Below are positions 7,708 through 13,034 of a stretch of 13,034 nt of DNA, in pieces. Position 1 is the stretch's first letter, and the number at the start of each line of letters is the position of its first letter. The translations under genes and the position numbers were made by a program. The DNA is from Micavibrio_A sp964423095 (GTDB lineage Bacteria > Pseudomonadota > Alphaproteobacteria > Micavibrionales > Micavibrionaceae), in NCBI GenBank assembly GCA_964423095.1, contig CAYRDI010000049.1:1-13034 (forward strand), read 5' to 3'. The notes under the pieces were generated by a model. The model did not search any database, had not been told where the DNA came from, and was given only the letters and a program-made list of their open reading frames with translations.

Positions 7708-8634
7708 ATGGATGAGACTCGACCGGCCGCCGACATAAAACCGCATTACGCGTTGACCGCTTCGATATGGGCAGTTGTGACCGTATTGACCCTGATCGGG
7801 ATCAAGGGCTATGCGTATTATATATCGGGTTCTGCGGCAATATTGGCGACCTTGACGGATTCGCTCACCGATGCGGCGAGTTCCTTGATGCTTTTTGCCG
7901 CTCTCCATTATTCCCTGCGCCCCGCGGATCGGTCGCACCGGCACGGCCATGGCAAGATGGAAGGGATCGCCTCGCTGTTTCAGGCGGCCTTTATGGCGGG
8001 GGCGGGCATATTCCTTTTGTTCGAGGGTCTGCGCAGGATTGCCGAACCGCAAATGGTGACCCATCACATGACGGGCATTGTTGTGGCTTCGGTCACAATT
8101 GTTTTATCGCTTATTCTTGTGGGGGTGCAAAGCTATTGCCTGCGCCATGCTCCCTCACTCGCCGTGTCGGCAGACCGGGCGCACTACAAAACCGATATTG
8201 CGCTAAATGCTACGGTCATTGCCTCCTTGCTGATCAGCTATTGGAACGGCCCTGGTTGGGTTGACCCGTTCTGTGCGTTTCTGATTGCGGGCTATTTTGG
8301 CTGGACAGCGCGCAAAATTGCGCTCGAAGCCACCGATATGCTGATGGACAAGGAACTGCCCGAAGCCGTGCGCACGCGGATTAAGGAGATTATCAAACGC
8401 CATCCGGATATTCTGGGATTTCATGATCTGCGCACCCGCAAAAGCGGTATGATCATTCACATCACGTTCGATGTGGAAATCGATCCCGCGTTGCCGTTAA
8501 AGCAGGCGCATGATCTAACCCGTGCGCTGGAACATGACATTCTGGCGGATTATCCATATGCGGAAATCATCATCCACAAAGACCCGTTTGGCGACACGCA
8601 CGATACGCGGCATCAGGAAGGGGTATTGCATTGA
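7708..8634 (+). CDS. fieF: Cation diffusion facilitator (CDF) metal exporter, YiiP/FieF-like
   Basis: This 308-residue inner-membrane antiporter should export divalent metal (Zn2+, Fe2+ or Cd2+) in exchange for protons. With the ATG at 7708 the metal sites align with E. coli YiiP at a constant offset of six. The transport site is D51, D55, H159 and D163 (motifs TDSLTDAAS and HYKTDIALN). The second site is D74, H77 and H81 (PADRSHRHGHGK). The cytoplasmic C-terminal domain keeps HDLRTR, KQAHDL and IIIHKDP, which bind the dimer-stabilising zinc pair. One ligand there (His248 of YiiP) appears to be Asp in the FDVEID strand. The frame is open from a GTG at 7648, which would add 20 residues that YiiP lacks. 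Neither start has a strong ribosome site, so 7708 is chosen by homology. It is the first gene of a four-gene operon, and its stop overlaps the glucokinase start. Exact metal specificity is not shown. Confidence 0.92.
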   Translation: MDETRPAADIKPHYALTASIWAVVTVLTLIGIKGYAYYISGSAAILATLTDSLTDAASSLMLFAALHYSLRPADRSHRHGHGKMEGIASLFQAAFMAGAGIFLLFEGLRRIAEPQMVTHHMTGIVVASVTIVLSLILVGVQSYCLRHAPSLAVSADRAHYKTDIALNATVIASLLISYWNGPGWVDPFCAFLIAGYFGWTARKIALEATDMLMDKELPEAVRTRIKEIIKRHPDILGFHDLRTRKSGMIIHITFDVEIDPALPLKQAHDLTRALEHDILADYPYAEIIIHKDPFGDTHDTRHQEGVLH

Positions 8635-9518
8635 CCATCGTTCTGGCGGATCTGGGCGGGACGCATCTTCGTCTGGCAAAGGCGACGGACCCTTCGTCCG
8701 TGCGCAAATATAAAATCGAAGGCTATCACGCCATAGAGGATGTTTTGCGGGAATTTGCGCCCGATATGACGGAATTCTATCTGGCGGCCGCCATCCATCC
8801 GCGGGATGGCATGATTGAAGACAGGCGGTTCGGTGAAAAAAGCCATTGGGTTATCGATCTTGAAAAATTGCGCAGGGAGTTTTCATTAAAAAAGCTCATC
8901 GTGTTGAACGATCTGGAAGCGGCAGCCTATGGCCTGTCTGCACTAAAGGAAACACAGGTTGATCTTTTACTTCCGGCCGCGGACACCAAACCGCATTTCG
9001 ATCATCCGCCGAAATTGTTGGTGGGGGTCGGTACGGGCATCGGGCATGCATTTTTGTTTGAAAGACCGGGCCATTTGCCGTTTGTCCAGCGTAGCCACGG
9101 TGGCCACATGGCTGCCTTTGGCGTTACGGCGGAACAGCAGGATGTGATAAATACCCTGCGGAAAAAAAATGCCCAAAACCGTGATTTTATTTTTGAAGAC
9201 ATCGTATCGGGATACGGCGTTCAGAGCCTTTTACCCTTATTCGGGGAGAAAGAGGCCGTCCGGTATTTTTGGGAATTTTTCGGGCTTTATTGCAATGTTC
9301 TTGTGTCCGTTGCAGGGGCTTATGGCGGTGTTTATCTGACCGGCGGTTTGATGGATGAATGGGTGACAGGATCGAAGATTGACATGGTGTCTTTCCGGGC
9401 ATTTTTCGTCCAGAACATGGTGCCCGTGGTGGTGGAAAGCCTGTCGTCCACGCCCGTATTTTATTGCAAAGAGCCGAATTTGCCAATTCTGGGTCTGTCC
9501 CGACTTTCAAGTGAGTGA
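8631..9518 (+). CDS. glk: Glucokinase-family protein (Glk type), divergent
   Basis: This 295-residue cytoplasmic sugar kinase belongs to the Glk (PF02685) branch of the hexokinase/actin fold. It would phosphorylate glucose to glucose 6-phosphate with ATP. Visible motifs are the phosphate loop LADLGGTHLRLA (residues 5-16), LNDLEA with the expected sugar-binding Asn93 and catalytic base Asp94, the GVGTGIGHAF turn (132-141), an E189 in FIFEDIVSGYG that fits E. coli E187, and the adenosine motif YLTGG (236-240). The usual EGGH motif reads SHGGH (155-159), so the first sugar-contacting glutamate seems replaced by His. Length is a little short for Glk (about 320). The start is a TTG at 8631 within the CDF gene's stop (TTGA), with AGGAAGGGG 7-8 nt upstream. 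The fold is sure; glucose as substrate is likely but not proven because of the motif change. Confidence 0.85.
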   Translation: MTIVLADLGGTHLRLAKATDPSSVRKYKIEGYHAIEDVLREFAPDMTEFYLAAAIHPRDGMIEDRRFGEKSHWVIDLEKLRREFSLKKLIVLNDLEAAAYGLSALKETQVDLLLPAADTKPHFDHPPKLLVGVGTGIGHAFLFERPGHLPFVQRSHGGHMAAFGVTAEQQDVINTLRKKNAQNRDFIFEDIVSGYGVQSLLPLFGEKEAVRYFWEFFGLYCNVLVSVAGAYGGVYLTGGLMDEWVTGSKIDMVSFRAFFVQNMVPVVVESLSSTPVFYCKEPNLPILGLSRLSSE

Positions 9519-10324
9519 GTTTAAGTATGTTGAGATCAAAAGCCTACCTGACCATCGATGATTCTCCCTCCCACCGGATGAACGATCTGGTGGATTATCT
9601 GGCGGATCGTAAAATACCGGCCCTGTTTTTTTGCCGCGGCGACCATCTGGAAGAAGATGCCCCGGATGCCATCCGTGCCCTGCAAAAGGGGTTCGTTCTG
9701 GGCAACCATGCCTATTCACATCAGCGCAGCAGCCAGAAGGATTTTGCGTGGGTGGTTGATGAAATAGATCGTACCGAAAAATTGCTGGATCAAGTCCATG
9801 CGGCGGCGCAGGTATCGCGGAGGGGAAAATATTTTCGCTTCCCGCAACTGGATCGTGGGTCGGCGGCGTGGGTGGTTGATTACGATGCGTATGACGAAGA
9901 AGACAGGCGGGAGTTGTTGCGCACTTTTGCACAAGGTTTGAATGTGCAATCGATGGATCGGCCCGACCCATCCGCCTTTGAAAAGCGCGACCGCCTGCAA
10001 CGCTATCTGGCCAGCGCCGGCTTTACGCAACCTTTTAAAAATGTCACGCAAGGCTGGTATAGCCGTGGCGAACTGGCCTCTGCGCGTGATTGTCTTTACA
10101 CCTTTTCGAATTGTGACTGGATGCTCACCGCGCGCCATCTGGGCAAATGGCCTTTTAAATCCGTAGGGGATTTAAAGGCAAAGGCACTTGAAGACCCCGG
10201 CCTTGCAGCACCGGACAGTGTGAATGTGATCCTGGCTCACGACCAGGCCGAAATTGTAGACATCACGATTGAATTGATCGAGGACTTGGTACAAAACGGG
10301 CTGGAATTCCTGCCCATAGAATAG
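9515..10324 (+). CDS. Polysaccharide deacetylase family protein (NodB homology domain)
   Basis: This 269-residue carbohydrate esterase 4-type protein would remove N- or O-acetyl groups from a glycan, or a comparable group from a related substrate. The catalytic motifs are present: motif 1 as TIDDSPS (catalytic base D15, metal ligand D16), motif 2 as NHAYSH (metal ligands H65 and H69), motif 3 as RFPQ at 108-111 in place of R.PY, and a late LAHD resembling motif 5. There is no signal peptide or membrane segment, so it looks cytoplasmic, which is unusual for an enzyme acting on envelope polymers. Between motif 3 and the end is a long insert (about 112-220) with two tryptophan-containing stretches that I do not recognise. 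The GTG at 9515 overlaps the glk stop (GTGA). An ATG at 9527 is an alternative that fits the conserved core equally well. Substrate unknown. Confidence 0.85.
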   Translation: MSLSMLRSKAYLTIDDSPSHRMNDLVDYLADRKIPALFFCRGDHLEEDAPDAIRALQKGFVLGNHAYSHQRSSQKDFAWVVDEIDRTEKLLDQVHAAAQVSRRGKYFRFPQLDRGSAAWVVDYDAYDEEDRRELLRTFAQGLNVQSMDRPDPSAFEKRDRLQRYLASAGFTQPFKNVTQGWYSRGELASARDCLYTFSNCDWMLTARHLGKWPFKSVGDLKAKALEDPGLAAPDSVNVILAHDQAEIVDITIELIEDLVQNGLEFLPIE

Positions 10325-10331
10325 AGGTGCG

Positions 10332-11147
10332 ATGATGAAAGATTTTCTGGTTTACGTGATTGCGGATTACGGTGATTTGCATGATCTGGCGTTCGCGGAA
10401 GTCACGCAAAAACTGTACTATGAATTGCGTGATAAAAATGTTTCGATCAGTGCGTTTGCCGTGCCTGCCTTCGATACCGTGGCAACGGGCTTTGTGCTCG
10501 CGCAAACGGCCATGAATTCGAAACTGGGCGCGGGCCAGAAATTCTATGTGAACACCGCCCCGCGAAAAGATGATCTGACCCCGCGTGTTAAAAACTCAGG
10601 AGAAGGCCTCGCCTATGCCCGTCTTTATAACGGTGTTGAAATCGTGGCGGTGAATTCCGGCTACTCTCTTTCTTTTATTAAGGATGGTGCGGAAGAAATT
10701 CGCGAAATCCGCTGTGACAAGGCGGGATCGCAATTCCGTTCCCGCGATATTTTTCCCCCGGCGTTCGGTTTGATCGCGCACGGCGATTATTCCAATCTGG
10801 GCGATGATATTCGTGATGCCGTGCCGGATTACCCCAAAAACGCGGTCTGTTATACGGATGGTTACGGCAACATGAAATGTTCAGTCGACCCCGCCGATCT
10901 GGCAAAACTCAACGGCCGCCATGTGACGCTGGATGTAAATGGCCGCGCGATGGCTGCCCGTGTGGCCGATGGTATTTTCGGCGTGGCGGATGGGGAATTC
11001 TGCTTTTCCAAGGGGTCTTCGGGCTGGACGTTACAGGACGGCCGGAAAATCGAATTTTCCGAAGTGGTCATGCGCGGCGGCAATGCGGCACGGGCTTTTG
11101 GAAAGCCGCCGGGAGGCATTGAAATCGCCTGGCGGGTAATCGAGTAG
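10332..11147 (+). CDS. SAM hydroxide adenosyltransferase (DUF62/fluorinase-like) family protein, divergent
   Basis: This 271-residue protein is soluble. Known family members hydrolyse S-adenosylmethionine to adenosine and methionine; relatives include fluorinase and chlorinase. The match rests on motif order. ADYGDLHDLAFAEV (11-24) fits the N-terminal TDFG..D element. FDTVATGFVLAQTA (47-60) fits the helix after the usual HDV element. FYVNTAPRKD (71-80) sits where the family has VDPGVGT.R. FRSRDIFPPAFGLIAHG (135-151) sits where it has FHGRDIFAPAAA.LA.G. DGYGNMKCS in the C-terminal domain fits D.FGN. The catalytic Asp, Arg and His of the characterised enzymes appear changed (Asn74, no clear Arg, Arg136), so this may not be a SAM hydrolase. 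GAGGTG 7 nt after the deacetylase stop region suits the second ATG (10335) slightly better than the first. It is last in the operon; its stop abuts the tRNA promoter. Family fairly sure, activity unknown. Confidence 0.72.
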   Translation: MMKDFLVYVIADYGDLHDLAFAEVTQKLYYELRDKNVSISAFAVPAFDTVATGFVLAQTAMNSKLGAGQKFYVNTAPRKDDLTPRVKNSGEGLAYARLYNGVEIVAVNSGYSLSFIKDGAEEIREIRCDKAGSQFRSRDIFPPAFGLIAHGDYSNLGDDIRDAVPDYPKNAVCYTDGYGNMKCSVDPADLAKLNGRHVTLDVNGRAMAARVADGIFGVADGEFCFSKGSSGWTLQDGRKIEFSEVVMRGGNAARAFGKPPGGIEIAWRVIE

Positions 11148-11148
11148 A

Positions 11149-11177
11149 TTGACTGGAATCCCCGGACAGCCTAAAAA
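11149..11177 (+). promoter_or_regulatory. Predicted tRNA-Gly(CCC) promoter
   Basis: TTGACT (11149-11154, five of six) and TAAAAA (11172-11177, four of six) are separated by 17 nt. The start point would be near 11184, five bases before the mature tRNA. The -35 element begins one base after the stop codon of the preceding gene. Confidence 0.6.
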
Positions 11178-11188
11178 GGCGGCGGATT

Positions 11189-11263
11189 GCGGGCGTAGCT
11201 CAGTGGTAGAGCATCAGCTTCCCAAGCTGAGGGCCGCGGGTTCGATCCCCGTCGCCCGCTCCA
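11189..11263 (+). tRNA. tRNA-Gly (anticodon CCC)
   Basis: The cloverleaf is complete: acceptor GCGGGCG (11189-11195) pairs with CGCCCGC (11253-11259), followed by discriminator T and an encoded CCA. The D arm is GCTC-AGTGGTA-GAGC. The anticodon stem TCAGC/GCTGA encloses the loop TTCCCAA, giving anticodon CCC, which reads GGG. The T arm contains GGTTCGATCCCC. It is the first of two tRNA-Gly genes in tandem. Confidence 0.97.
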
Positions 11264-11269
11264 TTTCGA

Positions 11270-11299
11270 TTGACAGCGCAACGGGTTATCCGATATTTA
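11270..11299 (+). promoter_or_regulatory. Predicted tRNA-Gly(TCC) promoter
   Basis: A perfect TTGACA (11270-11275) lies seven bases after the CCA of the first tRNA. After 18 nt comes TATTTA (11294-11299), or ATATTT at 17 nt, as a weaker -10. The predicted start near 11306 is just ahead of the second tRNA at 11313. This suggests independent transcription, though read-through from the first tRNA is also possible. Confidence 0.5.
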
Positions 11300-11312
11300 T
11301 GCCCATAAGAGC

Positions 11313-11386
11313 GCGGGTGTAGCTTAGTGGTAAAGCTCCAGCCTTCCAAGCTGGCTATGAGGGTTCGATTCCCTTCACCCGCTCCA
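11313..11386 (+). tRNA. tRNA-Gly (anticodon TCC)
   Basis: Acceptor GCGGGTG (11313-11319) pairs with CACCCGC (11376-11382), followed by discriminator T and encoded CCA. The anticodon stem CCAGC/GCTGG encloses CTTCCAA, giving anticodon TCC (UCC in RNA), which reads GGA and, with wobble, GGG. The T arm has GGTTCGATTCCC. It shares most of its 5' half with the CCC tRNA upstream, so the two look like paralogues. A run of six T residues at 11400-11405 may help end the transcript. Confidence 0.97.
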
Positions 11387-11403
11387 AAACCTTCGGACAT
11401 TTT

Positions 11404-12480
11404 TTATGTTATGAGTCTTGGCACTTGCTCCGCGCGGCGGGTCGGGTTCGGTTGGTGTGCGTCCCTTAAGACTTGCACCTGATGGGCGATATCACGGTCT
11501 CTTGCCCTTGTTTCCGCCGAAGAAAAGACCAGACCGGTGAATATGCCTGACAATCTTTTGGCCAAAGGTTGTACTTGCGCTTCGGGCCATACAAGCCAGC
11601 CTTCCGTAAGGCACGTACCAATGGTTCCCAAAAAACGGGCGTTATTTTTGGCATACTCACGGCCGATTTCCAAAAAAGGTAAAACGCTCGTTTGCCTGTT
11701 CCGGAAATGGACGATTTTCGAATAGGCGATGCCATCGAAATCTTTCGTGAATTCGTCCCTGTTATCCCCTAAAAAGTACGAAAAATAGCCGGATCCTTCT
11801 GCGTCATTCATAACGCTAATAATACCGGGCAGGTCTTCGGGGGCGATGGATTGCGCAAAAACCATTTCAACATGAGATTCGCAATCAACAGGAATATAAG
11901 GCTGCTGCTGATCCCGCTCTTGACCGGCGGCAACAGGCAGGTTGTCTTCATTGACGGCGGCAATATAGCGATGGTCTCTGAGAGCCGAATATAGGCGCGG
12001 CAGGTTTTTATGAAGATTTTGCGCGTTAAAATTTCCTTCACCGGCCCCGGCAAAATAGGCCCAGTTTCTTGTATAGCTGCTTCCCAAAAATATTTGGGCC
12101 ATTCTTTGTGTCAGGTCGCAGAACAGTTTTTTATTGCCGTGCAGCCGGTCTATCAAATAGGCGACGGTATCAGGGCTGCGCACATCCATGATTCTGGGTG
12201 ATCCGTCGATCACATAGACGTTGTCATTTAGCAGACGTTCCAGATCACGCGGAATCGCGCCCTTAAAATGTGATTCTTCTGTGATATATTTGATGCTGCG
12301 TGAAATTTGATCACGAAAATCACCGCTGTAATTCGCTTGAAAATACCGATCGGCTGGCACCCCTGTGGGGACGCTCAGAAAAGGATCGTTTTGATGGGGG
12401 TGTTCCTTGTTGGCCGGTGCATGATAGCCTTTCACAAGAATACTTTTGGGATCGGCAAAAACTCTTGAAATTTCTGTCAT
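11404..12480 (-). CDS. Hypothetical protein, no recognised family
   Basis: This is a 358-residue predicted soluble protein with no signal peptide or membrane segment, and I do not recognise it. It reads as a normal globular protein with an even spread of charged and aromatic residues. The C-terminal 30 or so residues (from about 325) look charged and disordered. Possibly folded elements include DNVYVIDGSPRIMDVRSPDT (about 88-107), AYFAGAGEGNFNAQNL, YSALRDHRYIAAVNEDNLP, and a late FLGTIGTCLTEGWLVWPEAQ. The ATG at 12480 has AAAGAG a short way upstream. It is encoded alone, antisense to its neighbours: it converges on tRNA-Gly(TCC), with only 17 nt between them, and diverges from the GNAT gene. 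Its place between tRNA-Gly and tuf, normally a conserved neighbourhood, suggests later insertion, but no flanking repeat or recombinase is visible. That it is a real gene is likely from its length and start. Confidence 0.75.
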   Translation of the reverse strand: MTEISRVFADPKSILVKGYHAPANKEHPHQNDPFLSVPTGVPADRYFQANYSGDFRDQISRSIKYITEESHFKGAIPRDLERLLNDNVYVIDGSPRIMDVRSPDTVAYLIDRLHGNKKLFCDLTQRMAQIFLGSSYTRNWAYFAGAGEGNFNAQNLHKNLPRLYSALRDHRYIAAVNEDNLPVAAGQERDQQQPYIPVDCESHVEMVFAQSIAPEDLPGIISVMNDAEGSGYFSYFLGDNRDEFTKDFDGIAYSKIVHFRNRQTSVLPFLEIGREYAKNNARFLGTIGTCLTEGWLVWPEAQVQPLAKRLSGIFTGLVFSSAETRARDRDIAHQVQVLRDAHQPNPTRRAEQVPRLIT

Positions 12481-12501
12481 AAGCGTACTCTTTTATAGTC
12501 T

Positions 12502-12530
12502 TTGTAGTGAAACTGTATTTTACATAGAAT
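12502..12530 (+). promoter_or_regulatory. Candidate promoter of the GNAT gene
   Basis: TTGTAG (12502-12507, three of six) and TAGAAT (12525-12530, five of six) are 17 nt apart in the AT-rich 82-base gap between divergent genes. A start near 12537 would leave a leader of about 26 nt including AAGGAG. The -35 is poor, so this is tentative. Confidence 0.35.
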
Positions 12531-12562
12531 AATATTTTCTTGAGGGCAAGGAGAAAACCCCC

Positions 12563-12838
12563 ATGGCGCACAATATCCGGTTTAACGATGCGGCTTCCCG
12601 GTTCGAACTCGAAGAACAGGGCCATTTGGCATATGCCGATTGTGCGAAAGAAAACGGGGTGCTCCGCATCAAATATGTGTTCGCGCCCGATGCCCTGCGC
12701 GGGCAGGGGACGGCGGGCCGCCTGATGGACGGGATTGTGGCCTTCGCACGCACCGAAAATCTCAAAATACTGCCTATTTGCGGATATGCGGCGTCATGGC
12801 TGCGAAAACACCAAGAACATCATGATCTTATGGTCTGA
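12563..12838 (+). CDS. Small GNAT-like N-acetyltransferase (YjdJ / PF14542 type)
   Basis: This 91-residue protein resembles the minimal GNAT fold of the YjdJ group (COG2388). It has the beta strands FELEEQGHLAYADCA and LRIKYVFAPDALRGQG, the acetyl-CoA pyrophosphate-binding turn RGQGTAGRLM (about residues 46-55), and the ending ILPICGYAASWLRKH (about 70-84), where this family normally has C.Y...(F/W)(I/L)..H. The physiological substrate of the group is not established. The start is the ATG at 12563 with a strong AAGGAG at 12548-12553, nine bases away. It is divergent from the unrecognised gene and lies about 140 nt upstream of tuf on the same strand. Length is typical of the group and the gene looks intact. 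Confidence 0.9.
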   Translation: MAHNIRFNDAASRFELEEQGHLAYADCAKENGVLRIKYVFAPDALRGQGTAGRLMDGIVAFARTENLKILPICGYAASWLRKHQEHHDLMV

Positions 12839-12858
12839 CGACCCGTCCAAAAAACCCG

Positions 12859-12887
12859 TTGACATTCGGGGGCTCTTTTTCTATCTC
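12859..12887 (+). promoter_or_regulatory. Candidate tuf promoter
   Basis: A perfect TTGACA (12859-12864) is followed after 17 nt by TATCTC (12882-12887, three of six). A start near 12894 gives tuf an 86-nt leader. The -35 and spacing are good and the -10 is weak. Position between the GNAT stop and tuf supports it. Confidence 0.5.
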
Positions 12888-12911
12888 AATGGCTTACTAT
12901 TCGTGGCGGTC

Positions 12912-12948
12912 CGCGCTTTTTTGGGTAAGACCGATGGCTAAAAACGCG
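12912..12948 (+). other. Inverted repeat in the tuf leader
   Basis: CGCG-C-TTTTT (12912-12921) can pair with AAAAACGCG (12940-12948) apart from one bulged C, closing a loop of about 18 nt. It sits between the candidate promoter and the ribosome site of tuf. It could be a leader structure or the end of the GNAT transcript. The nearest T run (12954-12958) is six bases away, so it is not a classic terminator. Confidence 0.35.
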
Positions 12949-12979
12949 AAGCATTTTTAACCACAAAGAGGAACTGTAA

Positions 12980-13034
12980 ATGTCTAAGGAAAAGTTTGAG
13001 CGGACGAAGCCGCACGTTAACATTGGGACGATTG
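12980..13034 (+). CDS. tuf: Elongation factor Tu, first 18 codons (3' end outside window)
   Basis: The ATG at 12980 opens MSKEKFERTKPHVNIGTI, which is the conserved N-terminus of bacterial EF-Tu leading into the first GTP-binding region (the G1 loop follows beyond the window). EF-Tu delivers aminoacyl-tRNA to the ribosome as a GTP complex. AGAGG about eight bases upstream is the ribosome site. The N-terminus is almost diagnostic despite its shortness. The gene runs off the right edge. tRNA genes 1.6 kb upstream recall the tRNA-tufB arrangement known from other proteobacteria. Confidence 0.95.
   Translation, partial: MSKEKFERTKPHVNIGTI

Noticed and set aside
11387..12562. Integrated element at tRNA-Gly
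   Set aside because: No integrase, no copy of the tRNA 3' end beyond the inserted gene, and no phage-like genes, so a mobile element cannot be supported. Only the odd gene position is reported.
12735..12941. Plus-strand open frame of 68 codons overlapping the GNAT gene and the tuf leader
   Set aside because: It overlaps a well-supported GNAT gene in another frame and runs through the tuf promoter region, with no recognisable protein features.

Overview
This looks like a chromosomal window from a Gram-negative, flagellated bacterium, most likely an alphaproteobacterium. That placement is an inference from the overall look of the proteins (Kup, the MotA/PomA-type stator, the YiiP-like CDF transporter, a type I-secreted RTX protein) and from tRNA-Gly genes lying near tuf. 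No single marker fixes the genus. Almost all of the DNA is coding and there is no sign of phage, transposon or CRISPR. I found no complete new defence or mobile system. Most of the window is ordinary core or metabolic gene content with a few divergent proteins.

Layout. Positions 3-1589 (+) hold the C-terminal part of a repetitive RTX protein that is probably secreted by a type I system. It converges on a minus-strand block read from right to left: an APC-family amino acid permease (5907-4504), undecaprenyl-diphosphatase UppP (4507-3713, start/stop overlap) and the potassium transporter Kup (3646-1703, with a candidate promoter of its own). Further right, also on the minus strand, is the flagellar stator pair motA-motB (7507-5967, TTGA overlap) behind a well-matched sigma-70-type promoter.

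A plus-strand operon follows: a YiiP/FieF-like metal efflux transporter (7708-8634), a divergent glucokinase (8631-9518), a NodB-type polysaccharide deacetylase (9515-10324) and a divergent member of the SAM hydroxide adenosyltransferase (DUF62) family (10332-11147). The first three overlap by four bases at each junction and the fourth follows after 7 nt, so they are probably co-transcribed and partly translationally coupled. Their joint function is not obvious.

The right end carries two tRNA-Gly genes (anticodons CCC and TCC), each behind its own promoter-like sequence. Next come an unrecognised 358-residue protein on the minus strand, a small YjdJ-type GNAT protein (+), and the first 18 codons of tuf (EF-Tu), again behind a TTGACA element. 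A tRNA-Gly to tuf neighbourhood is common in proteobacteria. Here it is interrupted by the unrecognised gene and the GNAT gene.

Most interesting points: the DUF62 homologue that appears to have lost its catalytic Asp-Arg-His triad, the glucokinase with a changed EGGH motif, the orphan 358-residue gene beside tRNA-Gly, and the repeated use of four-base start/stop overlaps (ATGA, GTGA, and TTGA twice).
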